A stretch of 64,000 bases of DNA from Mesostigma viride (Eukaryota > Streptophyta > Mesostigmatophyceae > Mesostigmatales > Mesostigmataceae), in the NCBI GenBank assembly GCA_009746045.1, contig RPFO01000080.1:9204113-9268112 (forward strand), written 5' to 3'. A program made the translations under genes and the position numbers. Shown here in pieces: positions 42,046 to 51,610 of this stretch; the stretch's first letter is position 1; every line of letters starts with the position of its first letter. Below the pieces are notes generated by a model that saw nothing but the letters and a program-made list of their open reading frames with translations, was not told where the DNA came from and did no database searches.

Positions 42046-43998
42046 GGCTGACGGCGGTATGGCTGACGGCGGAGCCCAGATCTTTTGCGTCTGAGCCCCA
42101 AATTCGGTCAGACCACCTGCATTCGATGCGCCTTATTCAGACGTACACGCCAGTATAATCGGTTACGGCTGTAACGCAGTATTGCCAAAGTTATCACGTG
42201 ACAAGCAGCTATGACGACCCCAAAAGCAAAACGGGGTTTGGAAAAGGAGCTTACCGGCTCCCAGCCCAACCCTCTCGCCATCGTTCCTGCCCAGCCGACT
42301 GGGCTTGCCAACCCACCGCAGCCCCATCGCCCAGCGCCTCGCCTGAGCCCAAGAAACCCTGCCACGATCGAAAATGGAGCGAGTTCCTCCCCGGCGACCG
42401 ACGATTCTCCTTCACCCGGTGGCAAGAATTGTCGCCGCAGGCATGCATCGAGGTTCTCCAGTTCCTCGAACAGGAGCGGAAGCTCTTCGTGCCCAAGGTG
42501 GGGGCGGCTATCGACTACAATGGAGACATGTCCTGGCTCTATGCTTTGGACGAAGTAGAACAACGCCTGATTATCCTGACCAGCCAATTCCAGATCCGCC
42601 TCGGCGACATCACCAGAACGCTCCGCACCCCAGCCCCCGCACAGCCGGCAGCCCCATCGGCTTCCTCCCTCGGCAAGGATGACATCCGCGCAGTGCTGGA
42701 GGAGCACATGACCTGGCCGCTGGCCGAGCAGCTGACATCGCTGAACACCACGCTCAACAAGGTCGAGGCCCGGGTCTCCAACGTGGAAACCAAGGTCGTC
42801 CACAAGCTACAACCCCAGTTCACGGCGCTACACACCACGGCGCAGGCTTCGGAAACGCATGCTGCACTTGTCTCTCGCCTTAACCAGGTGGAGGGCAAGT
42901 GTGGCGTGCTCCTGAAGAAGCTTGAGGCCATCACCGCCCACACCGAGGCCCTGGCCACACAGGTCCCCAAGATAGCGGAGCAGACGGCCACCATTGCATC
43001 CCAGCCCCCCGGCAGGATGCTGGCGACCTCCCGCCGCTCTCCTACGCGGACCTGCTGCGGTCAGCGACCGCCTCCACCACCGACGCCATCGCCACAAAGC
43101 TCCAGGAGCTGGAGGACCACCGCCAGGCCCAGCAACGGGAGGTCACCGACCGCGCTCGCCGCGAGTGCCGAGTGGTGCTACGTCGCTTCCCCCAGAAGCC
43201 AGGTGAGACGTCAACCTCTCTTGCTGACGAGCTCAAGAACCAGCTTCTTACCCTCATGGGCCTGGTAGGTGAGGTAGAACTGCGTGGGTGCCACCGCCTT
43301 CCCCACTCACGGGACAAGGCGGCTCCCCCACCAGTCCTGCTCACCTTCCCCTCCCCTGAGGATAAGCAGCGGTTCCTCTCTCGTCGCAAGAGGTTGCACG
43401 ACCTCACCTGGACGCTGGATGACGACCTGACCCCCGCTCAGCAACAGCAGCGACGCGACCTGTGGCCGGAATACCTCCGCCATAAGCAGGACCCCCAGAA
43501 GCCCAAGGTGTACTGGAGGGGCGGGGATCTGATGATCAACCACAAGATGTGGACGCCCCCAGCGGGCTAGAACAGCAATAGCCCTAGCTTGTAACCATTG
43601 GAGTCACTGCCGCTAAGGCAGCCTAGAATGTTAGCCTAGCTGTGCCCATACCTAGTCACGTGCCACCAACGCACGGTACACAACCAGCCATAGCCTTAGC
43701 CTAGTCCTAGTACAGCCATGCTACGCCCTGGCTATGTTCACTGTTCAGATTACTTGCCCACGCTATACTTGTTATGCTACGCTTACATGGGTCTTATTGC
43801 ACCCACAGTTTGCCGGATCGTTAGCGTGTCCATTTAGCTAGCGCGCCCGAATGCAGCTGTGGCATGGGCACCTTTGGCATGAAGGAGACTGGGGGTCTCT
43901 GCCCTTTCTCCTGTAGTGCACACACAGGGATTACAAGCACTTCGGTGCTCCGTGACTCCCCAACGGGAGCACGTGTTTAATTAATTAATTAATTAATG
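42046..43998 (+). mobile_element. Full-length ORF1-only (HAL1-like) retroposon, subfamily a
   Basis: The 5' end has ATGGCTGACGGCGGAGC and a short leader, matching in structure the inverted 5' end near 62382-62398. ORF1 (42198-43570) is followed by a 3' UTR of about 400 bases, the terminal hairpin CTCCCC-AACGGGAG region at 43957-43972, and a TTAA-rich tail to 43998. Total length is about 1.95 kb. There is no endonuclease or reverse transcriptase. The second full-length copy has the same length after removal of its insertion, so this is a defined element and not a random truncation. Confidence 0.8.
42198..43570 (+). pseudogene. L1 ORF1p-like RNA-binding protein (one frameshift)
   Basis: The frame from 42198 runs to 43268, and the C-terminal part continues in the frame ending at 43570. 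The shift lies near 43005-43022. The N-terminus is Pro/Ser-rich (ASPEPKKPCHDRKW). Then come WQELSPQACIEVLQFLEQER, a long coiled coil (AVLEEHMTWPLAEQLTSLN to AEQTATIAS), and a second helix (YADLLRSATASTTDAIATKL). An RRM-like part follows (RVVLRRFPQKPGETSTSLAD, VELRGCHRLPHSRD, VLLTFPSPEDKQRFLSRRK). The C-terminal domain reads LDDDLTPAQQQQRRDLWPEY, then VYWRGGDLMI. This order is that of L1 ORF1p (Transposase_22 type), a trimeric nucleic-acid chaperone. Confidence 0.75.
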
Positions 43999-44037
43999 TA
44001 CGAGGCCACGGTGGCTAGGCCTGACTAGTCTACACTA

Positions 44038-44103
44038 CTACTGCTGTATTCCCCTAAGCTGGGGCGTCTGGAGGTGCCGTGGCCGCGGGGGTCGCTTGCC
44101 AGG
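44038..44103 (-). mobile_element. Fragment of ORF1-only retroposon (subfamily b)
   Basis: The stretch CTGCTGTATTCCCCTAAGC, then GGGCGTCTGGAG, matches 59289-59335 and 63610-63655, the end of ORF1 in inverted orientation. It is joined directly to LINE A sequence at about 44104. Confidence 0.6.
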
Positions 44104-44480
44104 GCTTGTGGCCGACGTAGAGGGCCGCCACCCGTGGACTTTTCGTGATAGACTCGGCATGGACTGCATCTCGGCATGTCCTACACTAGACGTGACGGGC
44201 TCACACCCGGGCAGCCTCCTGGTTTGTCTGTAATGGAGGCAGATGGTACGCAAGGATAGATGGCAAGTAGTGATGAAGGACACCACCCTCAAGTCTGTGG
44301 GGGCTCCGCGTGTGACCGCGTGTGGCATTCATAGCGATTCGGGCCGCGGTGCCCACACCCCTGTAACTAGGACCTAGATAGCTTACACCATCCATTCCAT
44401 CCCATGTTCCCCTCCCACTGAGGACTTATGCTCACGTGACGCAGTCACGTGTCTATTAATTAATTAATTAATTAATTATT
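44104..44480 (+). mobile_element. LINE A 3' fragment
   Basis: Carries the last part of the LINE A C-terminal frame, disrupted by small duplications (CATCTCGGCATG; GACCGCGTGTGG). The 3' UTR and hairpin CACGTGACGCAGTCACGTG follow at 44433-44451, with a TTAA-rich tail. Confidence 0.75.
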
Positions 44481-44490
44481 TAATTAATCT

Positions 44491-44621
44491 TTCACCGCTG
44501 TAACTAGGACCTAGATAGCTTACACGATCCATTCCATCCCATGTTCCCCTCCCACTGAGGACTTATGCTCACGTGACGCAGTACGTCACGTGTCAATTAA
44601 TTAATTAATTAATTAATTAAT
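44491..44621 (+). mobile_element. LINE A terminal 3' UTR, second copy
   Basis: The sequence from CTGTAACTAGGACCTAGATAG to the tail repeats the last 110 bases of LINE A directly after the previous tail. Its hairpin has a longer loop: CACGTGAC-GCAGTAC-GTCACGTG (44570-44592). Confidence 0.75.
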
Positions 44622-44712
44622 CTTCCACCCCATTTCAGGCCACACGTAATGGAATGAATGAAAAACTGGCATGTTTACGGTGTGCCGAGCTATGGATGCC
44701 GAGAATGCTCAT

Positions 44713-44817
44713 AACTCGGCGCGGCGAATATTTTCCGCGCCAAAAAAATTCCGCGGTACCCCCCGTACCGTGAAAAGTGGGTGCACGGTGCGCGCACCCC
44801 TTGCGGAAGTGGCCATT
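44713..44817. mobile_element. Left-end fragment of the GGGGAC-type TTAA element
   Basis: CTCGGCGCGGCGAATATTTTC through GCGGAAGTGGCCAT matches 16924-17025. It ends at a TTAA-rich tract. Only about 100 bases are present. Confidence 0.7.
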
Positions 44818-44880
44818 AATTAATTAATTAATTGTCCCTAAATAATAAACCCTAAATAATTATTTAGGAACATAACTCCG

Positions 44881-45031
44881 GAGACGTCCGTCCTATAGTC
44901 AGCAAAAGTTGGTGCGAGAGGTCCCCAGTTCAATTCCGGTCGGATTCATTTGCAGATCGCGTTTTTCCGCGTTTTCCGCGGACCGGCACTGAACGCAAAT
45001 GGTTTTCACCTGTGCAGCGTGCCTGATCAGA
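44881..45031. mobile_element. 151-bp SINE-like insertion with tRNA-Pro-like part
   Basis: ATAACTCCG occurs at 44872-44880 and 45032-45040, a 9-bp target duplication. The target is the 3' terminus of an ORF1-only retroposon (GGAACATAACTCCGTTGGGAG), which becomes continuous when the insertion is removed. Inside, GTTGGTGCGAGAGGTCCCC-AGTTCAATTCC resembles the 3' half of plant tRNA-Pro with its T loop (B box). The ends GTCCGTC and GTCGGAT could pair at six of seven positions. The 5' half and anticodon stem are not intact, so it is not a working tRNA. Confidence 0.55.
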
Positions 45032-45060
45032 ATAACTCCGTTGGGAGTATATGTAGCACA

Positions 45061-46190
45061 TTAATTAATTAATTAATTAATAGACACGTGACTGCGTCAC
45101 GTGAGCATAAGTCCTCAGTGGGAGGGGAACATGGGATGGAATGGATGGTATAAGCTATCTAGGTCCTAGTTACAGGGGTGTGGGCACCGCGGCCCGAATC
45201 GGTATGAATGCCATACTTGGTCACACGCGGAGCCCCCACAGGCTTGGGGGTGGTCTCCTTCATCACTACTTGCCATCTATCCTTGCGCACCATCTGCCTC
45301 CATATTACAGACAAACCAGGAGGCTGCCCGGGGGTGAGCCCGTCACGTCTAGTGTAGCACATGTCCATGCCGAGTCTATCACGAAAAGTCCACGGGTGGC
45401 GGCCCTGCCGCGCGCGGCCGGGGGCACGCCAGGTGAGGACATATCGCCCAGGCTGGGCGGGCTTGGTGCCAGCTAGTCTATCTGATGTATCTACCTGATC
45501 TGTGCGGGCCAGGTGCCCGGCTAGGCCCAGGCGCCTGTGCCTAACTAATGTGGGAAACATAGGGCAAATCAGCGTACAAATCCTCATTACTAATGTGCAA
45601 ACCAAAGGGGATGTTAAGGGCCTTGCGCAGCATCTTGGTGACGGCGCCGTCGAGTCGTTGCTCCAGCTCCTGCATCAGTGTCCACGTCTCGGCGCCGTAG
45701 GTCAGGATCGTCAGAATGACGACCTTGAAGAGGTCACGCTTGACGATCCGGGGTAGGGCGGGGTTGCTCCACCAGCGGCGGTGGTCATGGAGGTGCGCCC
45801 ACGCCATGCCGATCCGTGTCGTCATGTCGTCCTCGCAGTCGGGAAGCCAACTGCCGAGCAGCTTGAAGCGGCCTGAAGGAGGGTAGTTGACCTCGGCATC
45901 GTCTAAGAGGCGGAGTGTGGGTGGGGGCCCTGCCATGCCGAGGGCCAGGGCCTCCGTTTTGGGGCTGATTTCTAGACCAACCGCCCGAGCCTCGAGCGCC
46001 AGGCAGTCCAGCCAAAGTTGGGCAGACTCCGGCTTCTCGATGAGCGTGATGTCGTCGGCATAAATGAGGTCAGCTAGTAAATTGAATCTGCTTGTTAGTC
46101 GGCCCCCCTTCCCCAAGCTCGTTCGTGATCGCTAGGCCAGGGGCACGGCCTGCAATGCTAGCAAAGCGAGCACGTGCCTGGCGCATAACA
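45061..46190 (-). mobile_element. LINE A, 5'-truncated copy with RT remnant
   Basis: Minus-strand element with its tail at 45061-45081 and terminal hairpin CACGTGACTGCGTCACGTG at 45085-45103. It extends upstream into the reverse transcriptase as far as DYVMRQARARF near 46185. It is the longest LINE A copy here, yet it lacks the endonuclease and most of the RT. Confidence 0.85.
45159..46116 (-). pseudogene. LINE A reverse transcriptase C-terminal half (frameshifted)
   Basis: The frame from 46116 holds LADLIYADDITLIEKPE with the catalytic YADD box, then EARAVGLEISPKTEA, FKLLGSWLPD and LTYGAETWTLM, typical RT palm/thumb motifs. A one-base insertion near 45541-45550 creates a stop (HIS* where copy 2 has HILRHRR), and the C-terminus continues in the frame 45605-45159. 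The enzyme is incomplete. Confidence 0.85.
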
Positions 46191-46204
46191 TAATCCACTA
46201 AAAT

Positions 46205-46600
46205 AATAAACAGGTACATGTAGCACATAGCCCTTGAGAAGGGGCATATGGCCTATGATACATTCTAAGCTACTTCCTGCAAGTGTGGGAATGTAAACGA
46301 CACTTGCTCTAGGTGCACCAGGGCACCTGCACCCTCATGATGTTCACACTATGCCCAGCTAAGGGGGAGTATGTCATGTGGGGGAAGATCATCATGGCTA
46401 TACAAGAGCTAGGGCATGGCATCTCAGCAGAGAGTGGCTCTCTGCATGGGCACAGCATAACTAAATAAAGCTAGGCATCAGCTGGGGTGTGGCACATCAT
46501 AGGCGCACATGTACATGGCTAAATAATACTCGTGAATCAGCTGGTATAGAGCCTGTAGGAGGCTTACATGTACATGGCCACGGTCTATCTAGTGAGTGTA
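46205..46600 (-). mobile_element. ORF1-only retroposon, 3' UTR copy (subfamily b)
   Basis: ATGTAGCACATAGCCC, GGGGCATATGGCC, CTACTTCCTGCAAG and GGAAGATCATCATGGCTATA appear in the order of the 3' UTR at 58866-59280. The hairpin is truncated at the left edge. The copy ends where the GGGGAC-type element sequence starts. Confidence 0.7.
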
Positions 46601-47548
46601 AGTGGCCATGGCGACTGCTTTTACACGAAACGTGACAAATTGGCACGCGGAAGGCGGAAAACATGCTCGATTGTTGGAGAAAATTAGTTACCGATTCTAC
46701 TTTATGGTGGGATGGTTGCGATCTATAATGTCGCGGGCTTTTTTTCTTTACCATCGGCAGGGGGGGTCCGGCCTGAATTTCTGTCGGGATGAATTAAGTA
46801 TAATGGATGCCTGCCGGTGTGATTGTCGATTGTTGCCAGTTTTGATGGTCGTAAGGAAAGCTAGTTTAATGATGTTTCTAAAGCCGTAAAAATTCCCGCT
46901 GCTTTCTTTACCTTTCCCGTCATTTTGCGGTAAGATAACATTAGGCCTGCGCGATGCGCGCCCGACCTCTCCATGAAAGGGTGGCCTTTCTTGTGCGCCT
47001 GGGCACGAATAAATGCATGCCCGTTATGGTACGTTCTTGTATTAAACGTCTTAAGCTAGCGTTTTCCTGCTTTCTTAGCTCGTTGAGCGTAAGCTATTTG
47101 CCTTCTTTCCGGCCAGATGCAGCCAGGAAGTTGCGGGTCCTGGCGCTGCATCGTTGGATTCCTGGATGTCTTTTAGCAAGTTCGGCTGTGACATGGCTGG
47201 CTTGCTGCAGCGCGTGGCCCAAAACCTGTCGGGAAGGTGTAATGCTTTTATTTCCATGCTTCTCTGAAATTTCTTTTGCTTTATAGACAGTTGTGTTCGA
47301 GGAAATTCACGCGGTCTTCCTGAGCAGCGGCATCATTTTCCCTAGACACTGACGAGCTGGCACCTGACTCCTAAAGAAAGTGGCTCGTGCTTGTTAAAAA
47401 GGAGGGAGTGTGCATGTTGCGGGACACAATGCTTTGGTGGCACATGCGTCAGGTAGGTTGTTCCAATGGTCTCTTCACCTTTCCCACTGAGTAAATGATA
47501 GCCTTTGTCATGCTAACCAGAGCAGCTAGCCACAGGTCGGCTGGATAA

Positions 47549-47888
47549 GTAAGTAAGTACTTGCGTGTCATGCGCAAAGGCATGCCACGGAGTACTATGC
47601 TAATCTCATTAGAAAAATAATTACACAAAAGTTTAAACAAATATCGTCTGCATCATCCCCCAACCGTTAAGCACTAGATGGGGATGTAATCCTCATCCGA
47701 GCTGTCCTCTACTGTAATGGCAGACGAGGCGGTAGTGTAGCGGCTATCCTCAGGACCAATAACCTCCACCTGCGGACTTCTACCCTGGCTAGCAACGGGC
47801 CGCGGGGCCCGTGGGGAGAAAACAGGAGCATACCCCTCGGGAAGGTGCTTATCGCAGATGGCAGCCCATTTCTCCTTGTCAATCATGC
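47549..47888 (-). mobile_element. LINE D, 5'-truncated insertion
   Basis: GGATAA flanks the 340-bp insertion (47543-47548 and 47889-47894). Copy 1 of the host element has the uninterrupted site (CTGGATAAAAAGTC). The (GTAA)n run at the left is the tail of a minus-strand element. A 70-codon C-terminal frame (47674-47886) ends SSDEDYIPI. The 3' UTR is the one at 1181-1294. Confidence 0.8.
47674..47886 (-). pseudogene. LINE D ORF C-terminal remnant
   Basis: Seventy residues (KWAAICDKHLPEGYAPVFSP to EDSSDEDYIPI) open to the insertion boundary, so the true start is lost. No catalytic motif. I infer that it is the end of a retroelement protein from its position before the 3' UTR. Confidence 0.45.
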
Positions 47889-48884
47889 GGATAAAAAGTC
47901 AGCTTATTTTCTCTTTATATACTGCGTGTGTGGTCCTCCACGTGTCCGGCTTGTTGGGCATTTTGGAAGAGGGTGTTGGGTGGAACACCTTGGTTGTTGG
48001 CACAAAATCACACATTATTAGCCTGAGATAGGCAATTACATATGCTGCTCAGGCGTATCGTCCTACCAGCCTTGTAGACTCACAAGGCTGGCTGTGCCGA
48101 TGGAGGGGTGGGGCGTATGACGCTCCGGACATCCTCCTCACACTCCGTGATCAAAGTGGGCATGTTTTTGGGTGTCTAGGGTAGCAAAACAGATGTCATT
48201 TTGGCTCAGCACTAGCTCATTTCTCTTTTAGCGTCTACCCATGTGGCATCACAGGAAAATCAATAACTTGAGCTACGCTTGTCAGAATGAGCTCAAACTT
48301 TGGGGTTGTGTTTCCCCCCACTCAGTGGAATTTCGCATGTATGGATGACCCCATTCGATGTGTTGATGATTTGATTTATTTTTTTTGGCTCAAAAAAGTA
48401 CCCATTTTGCGGGGAAATTAATAACTCAAACAAATGTGATTATTTTGACCATGTGAATTCCATTTCCATCACCATTCATCTTCATCATCCTGAACGACTC
48501 GAACACGCAGACAAGATAACGGCAGGCTCGAGCTACCATGGTCCGGATTCTCCCGATTTCTGGCCTGCGCTGGTTGTCTCCTTGATGTGAATAGCCCAGA
48601 TTTTTTAGACTTGGGGGAACTTAATTTGCAGGAATGTATGGGCAGGTCATTTGGATAAGTGGTTTGTCTTGGGCAAAATATCTCATAAATAGCGTCTTTT
48701 TCTATTTTTAGCTCGCCACCGGTGCGTGGTTGGGGGTAGTACCCCCAACAAGTGGTGGCATGAATGTCCAAACATCATATTTATGGTACTCAATCATCAC
48801 TAGATGGTTCCCAAGTGCATTGGAACTGATATTCATGAAAGTCAGTTTTTCAGGCTTTTGGACGTGCGAGTCCCCTTAACTCCG

Positions 48885-49519
48885 GGCATGAGATTTGGTC
48901 GGGTGAATTGCAATAGACTGGCCTTTTGATGACGAACACGCTCATCTAATTTTTAGCAGCCATCGCCCAGCTGGGATTTCGCAAGTTATCGCCAGCGGCC
49001 TGCCCAGCAGATCTCGCTATTTTTCTGCACATATTATGGCGGCACCACACACGTGATCAGTGCGCCTGCGGCCCCTGCCATCGTCTAGGTGCTATTAAAC
49101 GTAGCTATGGGAGTCCCCGCATCGTCTTCAGCTCTTGCTGCCGATTCTATTGATGCCCAGATTGCTGCAAACAAAATCGCCCACGACATTGTCGCCGCCA
49201 AGAACGCCGCTCAACAAGCGATCCAAGAATTCGGACGCAACTCCAATAGCGGCTGAAACCTCCTTGCCGGACTCCATTTCTTCCTCATTCTACATGCCAG
49301 ACAAGCCTTTGAGCCTGGACGAAATCGCTGTCTTCCTCGATCGGCTTCAGCGACGCCGAAGTCACTAAGCGTGCTGAAGCTCCGCAACGAACACGACGCC
49401 CCGATTCGCCACCCTAAGAGCGGCCAGGTTATGGAGGCAAATTTTGCATTCGGCAAACCAAAAAAGTCACTAACTCGTGGGGCAAATATAACAACCAACT
49501 ATTAATAAAGTGAGAGTGG
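48885..49519 (+). pseudogene. Decayed small ORF region
   Basis: ATG near 49109 opens MGVPASSSALAADSIDAQIA, then ANKIAHDIVAAKNAAQQAIQ, an alanine-rich likely coiled coil. A stop or frameshift follows, and a second piece reads YMPDKPLSLDEIAVFLDRLQ. The style fits an ORF1-like retroposon N-terminus, and a retroposon 3' end follows at 49520, but the link is inferred. Confidence 0.35.
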
Positions 49520-49640
49520 CACTTTACATTCCCCCACCTGCAGGTTGTAGCTCAGAATGAATTAAAAACCATACGCCCCTTTTCAGGGATATGCGTTACA
49601 TGTACTCCCCACGGAGATATGTTCTTAATAAATTAATCAA
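49520..49640 (+). mobile_element. ORF1-only retroposon, 3' terminus (subfamily b)
   Basis: CACCTGCAGGTTGTAGCTCAG, CATACGCCCCTTTTCAGGG, GCGTTACATGTACTCCCCAC and GGAGATATGTTC, then a TTAATAAATTAAT tail, match the plus-orientation ends at 57829 and 62689. The tail abuts the stop codon of the glycosyltransferase-like gene. Confidence 0.75.
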
Positions 49641-51169
49641 TTCCCTTTAGTTCCCCTAACAAGGTTCCACGGAGCGTGTGCTTTGCTGCCGTCTCTACCG
49701 CCCACCCCACGGTGAAACCCAACATCCCCTGCAAACTTTTTCAGCGCCCCCTGTCTCAGTGCATTGAGGTCGGCCACCTGCCGGAGGTGAGGGCGTGACC
49801 CAAACCGCCCAGGACCCATCATGCCGCTCCGATTGATCCGCACATCTAACCTATTCGGGGCTGTCCCGAGTGCGAGCGGCCCAATGCCTGGATGTGCTGC
49901 CTCATAATCCCTTAGCCTGGTCATCAGCTCCTCAGGCCAGCTCCTCTCCACCATGCGGCCCCGGCGGAGTCCGGTCGCCGCAGGCACGCATGGGTGCCAT
50001 GTCCAGTCGTGCCGCTCAAAGTCCCACTGCCACACGTAGATGTCCGACAGGTTCAGGCCGATGCACATGGGGAAGACCTTGTCGCTGGGTAACCCCAGGG
50101 GCAGGGAGTAGCAGACACCATCCCTCATCAGGTGGAAGTAGTAATCGTTAGGGCGTAGCCAGCGAGCCGGATTCCGCGCCACCTTGATCCCCTCCCAGTT
50201 CCAGTGCGCCGCAATTCTCGGCCACGGGAACATATACGGCTGCAACTTCCCCACCTGGCTTGGGTTGTTTGGCACATGCCCTGGGGGCGCCTCCCCATCC
50301 CAGGGCACCTCAAAACCCTGGATCCGCCACACGTACTCGTCCCTCCGCTTGTACCACAGGTAGGTGACCATGATGTTGAACTGGGAGTAGAAGGCGTGAT
50401 CAGAAGCCTCACGGACGCGAGTGAAGGCCTCGTCAAAGTCCCCCCATCCCACGTGAGACACGATGTGCTCCCGGATCTCCCTCAAGTGCTCCGTCTTGAT
50501 GATGACAGGGAACTGATCCATGTGGCGGAATGGCTCCAACATGCCGAGCGCAAAATTGGTAACGTTCGACGCGTGCCGGTAATGGACGTTCGGGTAGCCG
50601 TATATGACTATGAGCACGGGCCGCCGCGCCTCGTCGAAGAGGTCCTGCTCCTGCACCACGCCTGTGAACACCGTGTCCGAGTCGAAAAAACCGACAAACT
50701 CGGCGTCCGTGAAGTTTTCGGCCCAGAACATGAAGCGCTGCTGGCGGTCCCACCCGTCCTCGCCCTCTTGACCCCTGGGTGCCACATGGAATGCCACGCG
50801 CGCGCCCGCAAGGCTTGCACTTTTTGCCGCCGAGTCTACACGGCTAACCAGGGTGTCACGTGCCGGTGTGGGGCTATTGGAGGGCGTCACGACCACGAGG
50901 CGTGTCTTGTCCAGTGGCCAGAAGAGCTGGAGGGAGAAGAAGAAGATGCCCATGAATTCTTCCCACGCGTCCTCAGCCTTGTTATCCTCGGTGGGCAGTG
51001 GGACCAGTATCTCCAGGTTCTCCAGGCACGGCTTCCGTGACGGCGACAGCTCATAGCTGGAAAGTTTGCAATCGGAGGAGCTTGGTTGGGCAAAACATCC
51101 GCCGTTTACCAGCAAAGTACTTGTGATTAAGAGGACATAACGCAGCTGCCATCCCCGCGTCAACTCCAT
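49637..51169 (-). CDS. Secretory-pathway glycosyltransferase-like protein (GT-A, DxD)
   Basis: A single-exon frame of 510 residues. The ATG at 51169 follows an in-frame TAG. Residues 11-27 (YVLLITSTLLVNGGCFA) form a signal peptide or anchor. Residues 52-56 (LEILVPLP) and 91-95 (LVVVT) look like the first strands of a GT-A fold. FVGFFDSDTVF at 158-168 holds a DSD motif, the usual metal and nucleotide-sugar site. HASNVTNF contains an N-glycosylation sequon. Downstream are FSQFNIMVTYLWYKRRDEYV and a Trp/His-rich C-terminal part. This layout resembles the poorly known DUF6492-type glycosyltransferases, from memory only. The last residues lie at a retroposon tail and may be altered. Confidence 0.75.
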   Translation of the reverse strand: MELTRGWQLRYVLLITSTLLVNGGCFAQPSSSDCKLSSYELSPSRKPCLENLEILVPLPTEDNKAEDAWEEFMGIFFFSLQLFWPLDKTRLVVVTPSNSPTPARDTLVSRVDSAAKSASLAGARVAFHVAPRGQEGEDGWDRQQRFMFWAENFTDAEFVGFFDSDTVFTGVVQEQDLFDEARRPVLIVIYGYPNVHYRHASNVTNFALGMLEPFRHMDQFPVIIKTEHLREIREHIVSHVGWGDFDEAFTRVREASDHAFYSQFNIMVTYLWYKRRDEYVWRIQGFEVPWDGEAPPGHVPNNPSQVGKLQPYMFPWPRIAAHWNWEGIKVARNPARWLRPNDYYFHLMRDGVCYSLPLGLPSDKVFPMCIGLNLSDIYVWQWDFERHDWTWHPCVPAATGLRRGRMVERSWPEELMTRLRDYEAAHPGIGPLALGTAPNRLDVRINRSGMMGPGRFGSRPHLRQVADLNALRQGALKKFAGDVGFHRGVGGRDGSKAHAPWNLVRGTKGN

Positions 51170-51610
51170 CGATTTCTAAATGCGACCAACGGCTTAGGCA
51201 TGAAACCTCTACTGCGATAAACAGCAGCCCTCGCATAAAAACCACTATTTACACAAGCTAATAAATAGACAGAGAACGAAAAGCCACGAACTTCTTGCAA
51301 GACCGCGAGTTCTTGGTGCATTGCTGGCCATGCACGATCACGGTAACATAGCCCAGCAGATATCACGCCTTGTCGCCTACAGTAACGTAGTGGCGATATA
51401 CTGCCCCAAACTCACACGTCCTCAATTGAGGACAAAATCCTCCCAATAAGGACAGCACCTTCAGCAGCAGGGATTGGCGCGAAACCTTGGTCCCAACGGT
51501 CATCTGACCCTTTTCCCGCGAAAATGGACTCGGTACCCGGCGCGGCGCGGTACTGGGGTCGATAGGACCCGTCCGTACCTGTAATTGCACATTGATGTGC
51601 GGATTGATGT

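Larger units (their letters stand above)
46600..48884. mobile_element. GGGGAC-type TTAA element (copy 2, left end missing)
   Basis: Matches copy 1 (16919-20184) from AAGTGGCCATGGCGACTGC to the end CGAGTCCCC, then TTAA. It lacks the first 100 bases and lacks the nested CCCATAGTCCG element, so it shows the empty TTAA site near 48418. A 340-bp LINE D fragment is inserted at 47549-47888. A small foreign or rearranged stretch, absent from copy 1, lies near 48455-48590. Confidence 0.85.

Noticed and set aside
44886-44945. Functional tRNA-Pro gene
   Set aside because: The D arm and anticodon arm are not intact and the T stem pairs poorly. It is better read as a SINE head or tRNA relic.
50204-51040. 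278-codon plus-strand frame
   Set aside because: It is antisense to the intact glycosyltransferase-like gene and has no recognisable motif.
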